Positions 55,808-64,000 of a DNA stretch of 64,000 bases are shown here, piece after piece (within the stretch, counting starts at the first letter, position 1; each line of letters begins with the position of its first letter). The stretch lies in contig JAAFIY010000003.1 of NCBI GenBank assembly GCA_013297985.1, positions 1 to 64,000 on the forward strand. Reading direction: 5' to 3'. Both the position numbers and the translations under genes were made by a program. The stretch comes from Comamonadaceae bacterium (GTDB taxonomy: Bacteria; Pseudomonadota; Gammaproteobacteria; Burkholderiales; Burkholderiaceae_C). The notes under the pieces were generated by a model. The model saw only the letters and a program-made list of their open reading frames with translations, did no database searches and had not been told where the DNA came from.

Positions 55808-58800
55808 ATGAAACATCGAATCTCTCAATGGATCGCGCTGCCGCTGGCAGTGGTGATCTTCTCGGTCAGCGGCTTTATCGCGGCTCAAACGCCTTCGCCC
55901 CCGCCGGTGATCCCGCCCAACCTGGTCACTGACCAGGCCAAGCCCATGATCATGCTGAACATGTCGCGCGACCATCAGCTTTTCTACCGCGCCTACGACG
56001 AGTTCTCTGACATCGATGGCGGCCTGCCGGGCGGCGATCTGGCCCCTGAGACCACTTACAAGCACTCGTTTACCTACTACGGCTACTTCGATTCTTTCAA
56101 GTGCTACAACTACAACGGCACCAGCAGCCGTTTTGAACCCACCAGCGTCACGGCAGACAAAACCTGTACCGGCCAAGCAGGCCGCTGGAGCGGCAACTTC
56201 TTGAACTGGTCCACGATGACCAAGATCGACATCGTTCGCAAGGTGCTCTATGGCGGCTTGCGCAGCACCGACACCACGAGCCTGACGGTGCTTGAGCGCG
56301 CTAATTTGCCCACCGACGCGCATTCGTTTGCCAAACACTACCGCGGTACGACCACCGTGCCGGTGTCGGCTGTGACGCCGTTTGACCAGACTGAAGTCAC
56401 CATTTGCAACACCACGTTGGGCGACAACAATGGCGTCAACCGCTATTCACACACCAATAACAACCCGCCTTTGTTGCGTGTGGCTCGCGGTGATTACCAA
56501 CTGTGGAATGCCAATGAGCGCTGGCAGTGCTATTGGAGTGAGGACAAAGCGGCTAGCAACGGAAACAGCCCGGCCACTACCGGGTTGAATTCGGCTAGCA
56601 GCAACCCCGGGCGAGGCACTCAGGGCTTGACAGTCGGTGGCAGCGGCCCCGACTTTGTTGTGCGGGTGGAAGCCTGCCGCAGCGCGTTGATCGGAAACGA
56701 GCGCTGCAAAGAATATGGCAGTGGTGGGTCAAGTTCATTCAAACCGATTGGTTTGTTGCACGAATACGGCGAGGACGAGAAAGCTGAATTTGGACTGTTA
56801 ACTGGTAGTTTTCGAAAAAACATCAGTGGTGGTGTCGTGCGCTCCAATATGGGTAGTTTTCGGGACGAAATCAACACCACCAATGGCAATTTCAGCTCAA
56901 GTGCGCGCGGCATTGTCTATAACATTGATCGCCTACGCATCTACGGCTATGACTACAACGACGGCACTTATATCGGCGCGGACAACTGCAGCTACCAGAT
57001 CACCGGCTTGACCGAAGGCGAATGCACCAGCTGGGGCAATCCGATTGGTGAGATGTACCTGGAGTCGTTGCGGTATTTGGCCGGTAAGACTGCCACGCCT
57101 GCCTTCACCTACACCAACAGCGGCAGCAAGGACGCTGCCATGGGGCTTTCGCAGCCCGCCTGGGTGGACCCCATGCTACGTGGCAGCCCAACTGAGCGCG
57201 CCGCCACCGAGGCCAAGTTCGGTCGGGCTCAGTGCCGTCCGATCAATTTGTTGACGTTTAACGCCAGTGTGTCCTCATATGACCATGACCAATGGGCGCC
57301 TTTCAGTGACCTGAGCAGCACTCAAACAGTGGGTGCTTTGGTGGACATCATCGGTGTCGAAGAGAAAATCCACAACAAGCTATGGTTTGTAGGCGGAAAC
57401 GGTGGCACCGATCCCGATACTGATGCTAACCGCTTGTGTACATCAAAGACCGTGGGCACGCTGTCTAGCGTGCGGGGCATTTGCCCGGATGGACCCGCTT
57501 ATTTTGGTTCCTATGCGATGGCCGGGCTTGCTTATTGGGCCAATACCAACCGCATTCGATCTGACATTACCGCTGCTACCGACTTCAATCGCAGCCTGAT
57601 GGTGCGCAGCTATTCGGTGGCGCTCAGCCAAGGCAAGCCCCGCATTGTCGTGCGCAATGGTAACAACGTTGCCGTCATTCAACCGGCTTATCGGCTGCGG
57701 ATTAACAGTACACGGGTGGGTTCGGGCACTCTTGTGGATTTTCGGGTGGTGAATGAGTCCGCGACCGAAGGGCGCTACCTGGTGGTGTGGGAAGACTCCG
57801 AGCAAGGTGGTGACTATGACCAAGACGCGTCCGGCATCATCCGCTGGAAGCTGGAAGGCGACACACTGCGCGTCTTTACCAGCACGTTTGCGGACGCCAC
57901 AGCCAACCCCCAGGGTTTTGGCTACACCATCTCGGGCACCAACCTCGACGGCGTGCACTTTCACTCGGGCATTCTGGGCTTTAATTACAACGACCCAACT
58001 AATCTACCTGTTACCCGTCCTGACGGTACGGCTCACCCCAATGTGAATGCCAGTGGTGGTTGTAAAGATTGCCGCAGCAACCAAGGCGAAACCATGGCCA
58101 CCTACACCTTGAAGGGCACGTCCGGCGGCTCGCTGGAAGACCCGCTGTGGTACGCCGCCAAGTGGGGCGGCTTCAGCGGTGCGATCGATTCGACCAGCAA
58201 GCCCACCAGCAAAGCCTCGTGGGACATCAAAAAGATCGATGGCACCGCGGGCGAAGACGGTATTCCCGACAACTACTTCTTTGCCACGCGCCCGCAGGAG
58301 TTAGAGAACTCATTGCGCAGCGTGTTTGAAGCCATCATCAGTGGCTCTAACACGGCGCCTGCCCTTTCAGCACCGCAGCTCACCGTGGGTAGCGCCCGCT
58401 ATTCGGTCAGCTTTGACCAGGCCACCGGCAAGGGCGAGGTGTCGGCGTTTGTCATCAAGGCCGATGGTGAGTTCAACGACGCGCCGGCGTGGACTGCCAA
58501 TGCAAAGCTCAACCCCGTGTCAGCAAGCAGCCGGGTGATGATCACCAATGAGGCCCAAGAAGGCAAAGCCCTGCGCTGGGCCAATTTGTCGGCCACCACC
58601 AAAACCACCGCGTTCGCTGACGTGGAAAAGCGCCTGGATTGGTACCGCGGAGACAAGGCAGACGAGACCCCAGCCGGCTTGCGCTTGCGCGCCCGCACGG
58701 CCAGCGGCGTGCCATGGTCGCTTGGCAATATTGTCAATAGCAACCCCCATGTGCAACTGCGCCCGCAGGCAGCTTTGGCGGGCCCGAATTTTCCGGGCTA

Positions 58801-60556
58801 CCGGACGTTTGCAACGTCTACAACCAGCAAGGCACGAAAGCCAGTGCTTTGGGTGGGGTCGGGGGACGGCCTGCTGTACGGTATCAACGCCAGTGTCAGC
58901 ATCGATGCTTCCACCACGCCCCCCACCCCCGATCCGGACGGCGGCAAGGTGATCTTGTCTTACCTGCCGCAAGGCCTGCACGCGAAGATTCCGTCTTGGA
59001 TCACCACCGGCGCAGACCCCGTGCAGGCCCAAATGGACGGCTCTCCGTTTACTGCGGATGTGAACCTGGCCGCCATGAGTTCCACTTCGCACAACTGGAA
59101 GACCTATCTGTTCTCAGCGCTGGGCCGTGGTGGAAAAGGCATGTTCGCGCTAGACGTTACCAACCCGAGCACGTTTGCCGAGAGCGCAGCCAGTTCCATC
59201 TTCCGCTGGCAGTTCAATGAGACCAACGACAACTCCGGCGACTTGGGCTTTAACGTGTCGAGTGCCACCACCATTAACCCGCAAAGCGGTCAAAGCGGCA
59301 TGGTGGCCTTGATGAACAACGGCAAGTTTGCGGTGTTGATGAATAACGGCGTGCGTAGCGCCAATGCCAGCGCTGCTCTGTACATCTTGAACGCAGCGGG
59401 TCCTTCAGGCACCGGTGGCGCGTGGTTGAGCGGTGGGGCCAACCCAGACTTCGTGAAGCTGGTCGTGCCAAGCGCGGGCCCCACCAGCGTGGCCAACGGT
59501 CTGTCTGAACCCACTTGGGTGGATGTGGACGGCAACGGCACGGCGGACTTCATCTACGCCGGTGACCTGCGCGGCAACGTCTGGAAGTTCGATGTCCGCG
59601 ACGCGAATCCCGCCAATTGGAAGGTGGCACTCGAGAACCTGCCCCTGTTTCAGGCCAACTCGAGCACCACCATGCCGGTGACTTCGGCCAACTACTTGCC
59701 CATCACCTCCACGATCCGCTTGGAGCGTCATCCGAACGGCGGCTTTGTGGCGGTGTTCGGAACCGGGCAGGCCTTGTTCAGCGGCGACTTTGCCAGCTCA
59801 TCCAGGGTAGACATGACCTTCGGGATTTGGGATCGGCCCGCATTCTCGAGCACCACCTCGCCCATGACCGCCGCCCAGTTGGGCGCTGATTTAGGGACTG
59901 CGCTTCCCAGGGGCCTGAAGTACTTGCAACAGCGCGTGCTGGCCCGCAACGCCACCACCGGGTTAGGCACGATGTCTGAGCCTACGGGGGACACCACTCC
60001 GGGGGTGGACTGGGCAAGCCAAGCGGGCTGGTATTTCCGCTTCGCTGCGACGACTGAGATGAACGTCTACAGCCCTCTTTACTTGTTCGACGGCTTGATG
60101 GGGGTGAACTCGATTGCTCCCAAGGGCACCTCATCGACCGATTGCAATGTCAGCTCTGATGGCTACCTCACCCTGTTTGATCCAATTTCGGGCTTGCTGC
60201 CTCGTAACGTGGCCGGTAAAACGACGGTGGGTGGTGTGTCGCTGAACGTGGCGTCAGTCAAGCTCAAGAGCGGTGATCCGCTGCGGGTCAGCTGGGATCT
60301 GACTCCCAAGAACCCAACCATCGGCCCGGGCAGCGGCGGCAGTGGCAGCCCCAAAGACGATCCGTGTGTCGGCCCTGATTGCAAGAAAACCGACAACTCC
60401 ACCGGGCCAAGCTGCGTTGCGAGTCGAGCCACCTTGCCAACCTCGTCAAACTTGGCGCTCGTCCAGAACACGTCCAACGACTCGCTGTTCGCAGGCTCTA
60501 GCCGTTGCAGAATCCACTGGCGCGACGTACCCAACTTCCGCACCACCGTACGCTAG
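55808..60556 (+). CDS. pilY1: PilY1-type pilus tip adhesin
   Basis: 1582 residues from ATG 55808 with AGGTGA upstream. A signal peptide runs to about residue 29 (SVSGFIAAQ). A large N-terminal region (about 30-850) is rich in Ser/Thr/Asn and varied; I cannot find the DxSxS metal site of a von Willebrand A domain. The C-terminal beta-propeller (PilC-type) includes WVGSGDGLLYGINA and a calcium loop DVDGNGTADFIYAGD of the sort needed for pilus extension. The final 100 residues are Gly/Pro/Cys-rich. It is placed as in Pseudomonas fimU-pilVWXY1. Confidence 0.93.
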   Translation: MKHRISQWIALPLAVVIFSVSGFIAAQTPSPPPVIPPNLVTDQAKPMIMLNMSRDHQLFYRAYDEFSDIDGGLPGGDLAPETTYKHSFTYYGYFDSFKCYNYNGTSSRFEPTSVTADKTCTGQAGRWSGNFLNWSTMTKIDIVRKVLYGGLRSTDTTSLTVLERANLPTDAHSFAKHYRGTTTVPVSAVTPFDQTEVTICNTTLGDNNGVNRYSHTNNNPPLLRVARGDYQLWNANERWQCYWSEDKAASNGNSPATTGLNSASSNPGRGTQGLTVGGSGPDFVVRVEACRSALIGNERCKEYGSGGSSSFKPIGLLHEYGEDEKAEFGLLTGSFRKNISGGVVRSNMGSFRDEINTTNGNFSSSARGIVYNIDRLRIYGYDYNDGTYIGADNCSYQITGLTEGECTSWGNPIGEMYLESLRYLAGKTATPAFTYTNSGSKDAAMGLSQPAWVDPMLRGSPTERAATEAKFGRAQCRPINLLTFNASVSSYDHDQWAPFSDLSSTQTVGALVDIIGVEEKIHNKLWFVGGNGGTDPDTDANRLCTSKTVGTLSSVRGICPDGPAYFGSYAMAGLAYWANTNRIRSDITAATDFNRSLMVRSYSVALSQGKPRIVVRNGNNVAVIQPAYRLRINSTRVGSGTLVDFRVVNESATEGRYLVVWEDSEQGGDYDQDASGIIRWKLEGDTLRVFTSTFADATANPQGFGYTISGTNLDGVHFHSGILGFNYNDPTNLPVTRPDGTAHPNVNASGGCKDCRSNQGETMATYTLKGTSGGSLEDPLWYAAKWGGFSGAIDSTSKPTSKASWDIKKIDGTAGEDGIPDNYFFATRPQELENSLRSVFEAIISGSNTAPALSAPQLTVGSARYSVSFDQATGKGEVSAFVIKADGEFNDAPAWTANAKLNPVSASSRVMITNEAQEGKALRWANLSATTKTTAFADVEKRLDWYRGDKADETPAGLRLRARTASGVPWSLGNIVNSNPHVQLRPQAALAGPNFPGYRTFATSTTSKARKPVLWVGSGDGLLYGINASVSIDASTTPPTPDPDGGKVILSYLPQGLHAKIPSWITTGADPVQAQMDGSPFTADVNLAAMSSTSHNWKTYLFSALGRGGKGMFALDVTNPSTFAESAASSIFRWQFNETNDNSGDLGFNVSSATTINPQSGQSGMVALMNNGKFAVLMNNGVRSANASAALYILNAAGPSGTGGAWLSGGANPDFVKLVVPSAGPTSVANGLSEPTWVDVDGNGTADFIYAGDLRGNVWKFDVRDANPANWKVALENLPLFQANSSTTMPVTSANYLPITSTIRLERHPNGGFVAVFGTGQALFSGDFASSSRVDMTFGIWDRPAFSSTTSPMTAAQLGADLGTALPRGLKYLQQRVLARNATTGLGTMSEPTGDTTPGVDWASQAGWYFRFAATTEMNVYSPLYLFDGLMGVNSIAPKGTSSTDCNVSSDGYLTLFDPISGLLPRNVAGKTTVGGVSLNVASVKLKSGDPLRVSWDLTPKNPTIGPGSGGSGSPKDDPCVGPDCKKTDNSTGPSCVASRATLPTSSNLALVQNTSNDSLFAGSSRCRIHWRDVPNFRTTVR

Positions 60557-60577
60557 CCATTTGTGCCAAGAAAGCCT

Positions 60578-61069
60578 ATGAACAAGTCCAAAACGAAAGG
60601 CTTCACGCTGATCGAACTGATGATCACCGTGGCTGTGCTCGGTATCTTGGCCGCTGTGGCTCTGCCGTCCTACACGCAGTACATCGCCCGCGGCCACCGG
60701 GCCGAGGCGCAGGCGGCGCTACTGCGTGGGCAACAGTGGATGGAGCGGCACTTTGCCGAGAACAACAGCTATTCGGCCAACGCGGGCGGCACAGCTACTG
60801 ATGGAACCTCCGGCACCTTCATTACCAACTCCGGTGTTACTCGGGTGCCCGCCGACACGGGGGTAGCACAGCGGTATGCGATCACCATCACGGCCGTGAC
60901 GGCCACCAGCTACACGCTCACCGCCACCCGCCAAGGCAGCATGGCCAATGATCGGTGCGGCAACTACACCGTGAACAACTTGGGTGTTCGCAGCGTGGCG
61001 AGTTTTGCCAGCAGCTACGGCACGGGTGCAACCGGTGCTGCTGCGGCGGTGCGCGACTGCTGGAAGTAA
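60578..61069 (+). CDS. pilE: Type IV pilin-like protein PilE (minor pilin)
   Basis: 163 residues from ATG 60578 (GTG at 60563 in frame). Cleavage motif [20 protein letters not shown] with E at mature position 5, then [39 protein letters not shown], a ComP/PilE-type continuation. Two cysteines near the C-terminus (RCGNYTV and RDCWK) should form the D-loop disulfide. It is the last gene of the operon. It could act as a minor pilin; the major pilin PilA is not in this window. Confidence 0.9.
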   Translation: MNKSKTKGFTLIELMITVAVLGILAAVALPSYTQYIARGHRAEAQAALLRGQQWMERHFAENNSYSANAGGTATDGTSGTFITNSGVTRVPADTGVAQRYAITITAVTATSYTLTATRQGSMANDRCGNYTVNNLGVRSVASFASSYGTGATGAAAAVRDCWK

Positions 61070-61117
61070 GACGCAGCGAACTTGCAGGCGGCTACCGGCT
61101 CACCCTGCACCCAGCCC

Positions 61118-61567
61118 CTAACGCCGCACCTCATCCACCAGCGTCTTGAAGTCATCGATGTCTTCAAAACTGCGATAGACGCTGGCAAAGCGCACATAGG
61201 CCACTTTGTCGAGCTTTTTTAGCTCGCGCATCACCCATTCGCCCAGGCGGTTAGATGCGATTTCGCGTTGGCCTTGGTTGAGCAGTTTTTCTTCAATGCG
61301 GGCGATGGCCGCGTCAATTTGCTCGGTGCTCACTGGGCGTTTGCGCAGCGCTAGGTTGAGCGAAGCTGCCAGCTTGTCAGGCTTGTATTCGGCCCGGCGG
61401 CCGTCTTTTTTGATGATGCTGGGAAAGCTCAGCTCAGGCCGCTCATAGGTGGTGAAGCGCTTTTCACACGCGCCGCACTGGCGGCGTCGGCGGATGAAGT
61501 CACCCTCTTCTGCCACGCGCGTTTCCACCACTTGCGTGTCAGGGTGCGAGCAAAAGGGGCACTTCAT
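61118..61567 (-). CDS. nrdR: Transcriptional repressor NrdR
   Basis: 149 residues, the usual family length. The zinc ribbon has C3, C6, C31 and C34 ([20 protein letters not shown]), and the ATP-cone domain begins at about 47 ([20 protein letters not shown]). It represses ribonucleotide reductase genes when dATP is high. It lies after glyA in the same direction, a common order, but separated by 168 bases carrying a comamonad repeat. A 34-residue hydrophobic ORF overlaps its start by four bases. Confidence 0.97.
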   Translation of the reverse strand: MKCPFCSHPDTQVVETRVAEEGDFIRRRRQCGACEKRFTTYERPELSFPSIIKKDGRRAEYKPDKLAASLNLALRKRPVSTEQIDAAIARIEEKLLNQGQREIASNRLGEWVMRELKKLDKVAYVRFASVYRSFEDIDDFKTLVDEVRR

Positions 61568-61668
61568 GGTTGGAGTATCGGTGGCGGCTTTTGGTGCAGC
61601 CCAGATGTCATTGTGGCCAATACGGCGATTGCGCCCATCAATACGCCCGATGCAGCTACAAAAAACAT
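61564..61668 (-). CDS. Small hydrophobic ORF overlapping the nrdR start (doubtful)
   Basis: A 34-codon ORF, ATG 61668 to TGA 61564, overlaps nrdR by ATGA. It reads [20 protein letters not shown] and on, one possible membrane segment. The first codons lie in a comamonad repeat and there is no ribosome-binding site. It may be chance. Confidence 0.25.
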   Translation of the reverse strand: MFFVAASGVLMGAIAVLATMTSGLHQKPPPILQP

Positions 61669-61713
61669 AGCAGATCGCAGCAGTGCGCTGAAACGCGGGC
61701 GCTAGGCCTGGCC
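61653..61713 (+). repeat. Comamonad intergenic repeat between nrdR and glyA
   Basis: CAGCTACAAAAAACATAGCA then GATCGCAGCAGTGCGCTGAA and GCGGGCGCTAGGCC; a moderately diverged copy. Confidence 0.75.
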
Positions 61714-61735
61714 CAACGCCGCGCCCGCCAAAGCC

Positions 61736-62980
61736 TTAGCGATACACCGGAAAGCGCGCGGTCAGCGCCGACACCTTGGCACGCACTTCGGCCAAGCGGG
61801 CTTCATTGCCCGCGTTTTCCAGCACGTCGGCCACCAAGGTGGCGGTCAGCCGGGTTTCTTCAGCGCCAAAGCCGCGGGTGGTGATGGCAGGCGTGCCCAC
61901 GCGAATGCCGCTGGTCACCATCGCTTTTTCTGGGTCTTTGGGAATCGCGTTTTTGTTGATGGTGATGTGCGCTTGGCCCAAGGCGGCTTCAGCGGCTTTG
62001 CCGGTGATGCCTTTGGCGCGCAGGTCCACCAGCATCACATGCGATTCAGTGCGCCCGCTCACGATGCGCAGGCCGCGCTCAGTCAGCGTTTGCGCCATGA
62101 CTTGGGCATTAGCCACCACTTGCTGTTGATACTGCTTGAAGCCGGGCGACAGCGCTTCGCGAAAAGCCACCGCCTTGGCCGCAATCACATGCATCAGCGG
62201 GCCGCCTTGCAGGCCGGGGAAGACGGCGCTGTTGATGGCTTTTTCATGCTCGGCTTTCATCAAGATGATGCCGCCGCGCGGGCCACGCAGGCTTTTGTGG
62301 GTGGTGCTGGTCACTACGTCGGCGTGCGGCACAGGGTTGGGGTACACACCTGCGGCCACCAGGCCGGCGTAGTGGGCCATGTCCACCATGAAGATGGCGC
62401 CTACGGCCTTGGCCACGCGGGCAAAGCGTTCAAAGTCAATGCGCAGGCTGTAGGCACTGGCACCCGCAATGATGAGCTTGGGGCGTTTTTCGTGCGCCAG
62501 GCGTTCCATGGCGTCGTAGTCAATCGCTTCGTTGGCGTCCAGCCCGTAGCTGACCACGTTGAACCACTTGCCGCTTAAGTTCAGCGGCATGCCGTGGGTG
62601 AGGTGGCCGCCTTCGGCCAGGCTCATGCCCATGATGGTGTCGCCGGGCTTCAAAAAGGCCAAAAACACCGCCTGGTTGGCGCTTGCGCCGCAATGCGGCT
62701 GCACGTTGGCGGCGTCGGCACCAAAGAGCTGCTTGACTCGTTCAATGGCCAGCAACTCGGCCACATCCACATGCTCGCAGCCACCGTAGTAACGCTTGCC
62801 CGGGTAGCCCTCGGCGTATTTGTTGGTGAGCTGACTGCCTTGCGCGGCCAGCACGGCGGGCGAGGCGTAGTTTTCGCTGGCGATCAGCTCAATGTGGTCT
62901 TCCTGCCGCTGGTTTTCGGCCTGGATGGCAGAAAAAAGCTCAGGGTCAACGGATTCGATGGTTTGGCGGTGGTCGTACAT
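61736..62980 (-). CDS. glyA: Serine hydroxymethyltransferase
   Basis: 414 residues. It begins with the standard [15 protein letters not shown] region; the PLP lysine is in [15 protein letters not shown] and [10 protein letters not shown] follows. It interconverts serine and glycine, giving 5,10-methylene-THF for purine and thymidylate synthesis. A CCGGAG ribosome-binding site is 13 bases upstream of the ATG. The 295-base gap upstream contains a ZTP-type riboswitch, so control by the folate-stress signal ZTP is likely. Confidence 0.98.
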   Translation of the reverse strand: MYDHRQTIESVDPELFSAIQAENQRQEDHIELIASENYASPAVLAAQGSQLTNKYAEGYPGKRYYGGCEHVDVAELLAIERVKQLFGADAANVQPHCGASANQAVFLAFLKPGDTIMGMSLAEGGHLTHGMPLNLSGKWFNVVSYGLDANEAIDYDAMERLAHEKRPKLIIAGASAYSLRIDFERFARVAKAVGAIFMVDMAHYAGLVAAGVYPNPVPHADVVTSTTHKSLRGPRGGIILMKAEHEKAINSAVFPGLQGGPLMHVIAAKAVAFREALSPGFKQYQQQVVANAQVMAQTLTERGLRIVSGRTESHVMLVDLRAKGITGKAAEAALGQAHITINKNAIPKDPEKAMVTSGIRVGTPAITTRGFGAEETRLTATLVADVLENAGNEARLAEVRAKVSALTARFPVYR

Positions 62981-63062
62981 GGTCTGGCAGGCTCCGGTTT
63001 GCGTACATGCCCTTGGCCGCCGCGCTGCAGTTGCCGCGAAGCAGTCAGGTCGGTCGGCAAAG

Positions 63063-63224
63063 GCTGCCCAGGCGCACGGCGGATCGGCCGCTGCCTGCCA
63101 TCGCCTTCAAAGCCAATGACCTGCCGCGCCGGTGTACTCCCCCGTGGTGGTGGTCTCCACGTCGGGCCTTCCCTGCATCAGGGGGTGATGCAGCGAATCC
63201 CTATCGCCAGTCGTACACACCCCG
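63063..63224 (-). ncRNA. ZMP/ZTP (pfl) riboswitch upstream of glyA
   Basis: On the minus strand, GTACGACTGGCGA near 63219-63206, CCACGGGGGAGTACACC in the middle and GTGCGCCTGGGCA near 63077-63065 match the three conserved blocks of the pfl motif, in order. A variable stem TGCATCA-loop-TGATGCA sits at 63192-63174. The motif binds ZTP and often controls glyA, purH or folate genes. I judged this by eye; a covariance-model search would settle it. Confidence 0.8.
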
Positions 63225-63275
63225 TAGTTTACCGGGGGCTGAACGCTTTAGGTGCGCTGGTTGAGGTGCGGCCGA

Positions 63276-64000
63276 TCAGCCCGCGTCAGCGGACGCAGGC
63301 ACTGGCACGGTGGAGCCAGCGGGACCATGGTTGGGTGCGTGGCCAGGCGAAGCTTTCAGGCTAGCTGGCATCACCCCCGGGGCGCCTACCGGTTGGCGCA
63401 TGTCCAGCGCGGGGGTGGGCACAGTTGCTTCCCGCGAAGCGACTTCGGCGACCGGGGCGGCCGTCGGCTGCGCCTGCATTGCCACAGGGGCTGCCGCAGG
63501 CAACTCGGCCACTTGGGTGGGCACGGCCGTGCCCTGGGCAACTTGGCGCAGGCGATTGAATTCGGCCATCACTTTGGCCGCATAGCCACCGTCATCGGGC
63601 AGATTGGCTGCACCCACATAGAACTTCAGGCCGCCTTCGAGCGAACCCGCGCGGGCGATGCACTCTTGCAGCACCTTCACGCCCACACGCAGGTTGCTGA
63701 CTGGGTCAAACGCCGCCAGCGTGCCGCCGAAGCTTTGGTATTTGTCGGTGTGCACCCGGGTCATGACCTGCATCAGACCTTGGGCGCCCACTGGGCTTTG
63801 AGCAAAGGGGTTAAAGCCCGATTCAATGGCCATGATGGCCAGAATCAGCGCCGGGTCGAGCTTGGCGCGTTGGCCCACCACATGGGCTTCGGCGACTAAG
63901 GCCGCAATAGGCTCGGGCGCCACGCGGTACTTGGTGCTGATCCAGCGCGCCATGCGGGCTTGCTCTTTGGGCAGCTCGGCCAGGTGCACAGCGGTGGCGC
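63276..64000 (-). CDS. SLT-family lytic transglycosylase, truncated by window edge
   Basis: About 241 residues are visible; the frame stays open to the window end, so the N-terminus and start are off-window. The catalytic SLT domain shows LILAIMAIESGFNPFAQSP (glutamate in AIES), VGAQGLMQVM and an LRVGVKVLQ helix. A Pro/Ala-rich tail of about 90 residues follows. The enzyme cleaves peptidoglycan glycan strands in the periplasm. It lies just upstream of the glyA riboswitch, on the same strand. Confidence 0.85.
   Translation of the reverse strand, partial: ATAVHLAELPKEQARMARWISTKYRVAPEPIAALVAEAHVVGQRAKLDPALILAIMAIESGFNPFAQSPVGAQGLMQVMTRVHTDKYQSFGGTLAAFDPVSNLRVGVKVLQECIARAGSLEGGLKFYVGAANLPDDGGYAAKVMAEFNRLRQVAQGTAVPTQVAELPAAAPVAMQAQPTAAPVAEVASREATVPTPALDMRQPVGAPGVMPASLKASPGHAPNHGPAGSTVPVPASADAG

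Overview
The window comes from a GC-rich betaproteobacterium, almost certainly Burkholderiales, family Comamonadaceae. Three things point there: protein sequences that read like Acidovorax/Rhodoferax/Polaromonas relatives, the gene order leuC-leuD-leuB-asd-fimV-truA-trpF-trpB-trpA-accD, and at least 14 copies of the short AT-rich intergenic element (core TGCTACAAAAAATATAGCTG) typical of that family. It is core chromosome. I see no prophage, insertion sequence, CRISPR array, rRNA or tRNA. Coding density is very high, and no stretch over 300 bases lacks a gene.

Layout. 1-2402: end of an Fe-S protein, DUF3501 protein, YaaA (oxidative stress/iron), and a VapBC toxin-antitoxin pair with an operator-like dyad. 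2471-7521: 2OG-Fe(II) oxygenase, alpha/beta hydrolase, QueF, chemotaxis receptor. 7613-12636 (minus): dienoyl-CoA isomerase, diguanylate cyclase and DNA polymerase IV with overlapping ends, then LysS. 12725-18852 (plus): soluble two-component pair followed by a cyanate-type ABC transporter, cyanase and an NTF2-like protein. 18872-20152: Lon N-domain protein and YggT. 20214-32704 (minus): accD, trpA-trpB-trpF, truA, fimV, asd (preceded by a Thr-codon-rich leader), leuB, leuD, entericidin, leuC. 32948-38184 (minus): gltA, sdhE, sdhB, sdhA, sdhD, sdhC. A divergent GntR regulator/mdh pair follows, with a CoA-ester lyase and a secreted protein after mdh. 42222-52649 (minus): hybrid kinase, tolA-tolR-tolQ-ybgC, aminotransferase, nusB, ribH, ribBX, ribE, ribD. 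52763-61069 (plus): minor-pilin operon fimT-pilV-pilW-pilX-pilY1-pilE. 61118-64000 (minus): nrdR, glyA behind a ZTP riboswitch, and a truncated lytic transglycosylase.

How it fits together. The window covers TCA-cycle enzymes (gltA, sdh, mdh) around one GntR-type regulator, leucine/tryptophan/aspartate-family synthesis, riboflavin synthesis, envelope integrity (Tol) and type IV pilus assembly.

Most interesting signals: (1) a threonine-rich leader peptide before asd with mutually exclusive RNA pairings that resemble an attenuator; (2) two 9-bp direct repeats 12 bp apart, one identical to the Pseudomonas AlgR site, just upstream of the minor-pilin operon; (3) the comamonad repeat inserted in frame inside trpA, ribD, ybgC and a hybrid kinase, and supplying a start or stop codon for other genes; (4) a cyanate-use cluster with its own two-component system and a perfect dyad in front of it.
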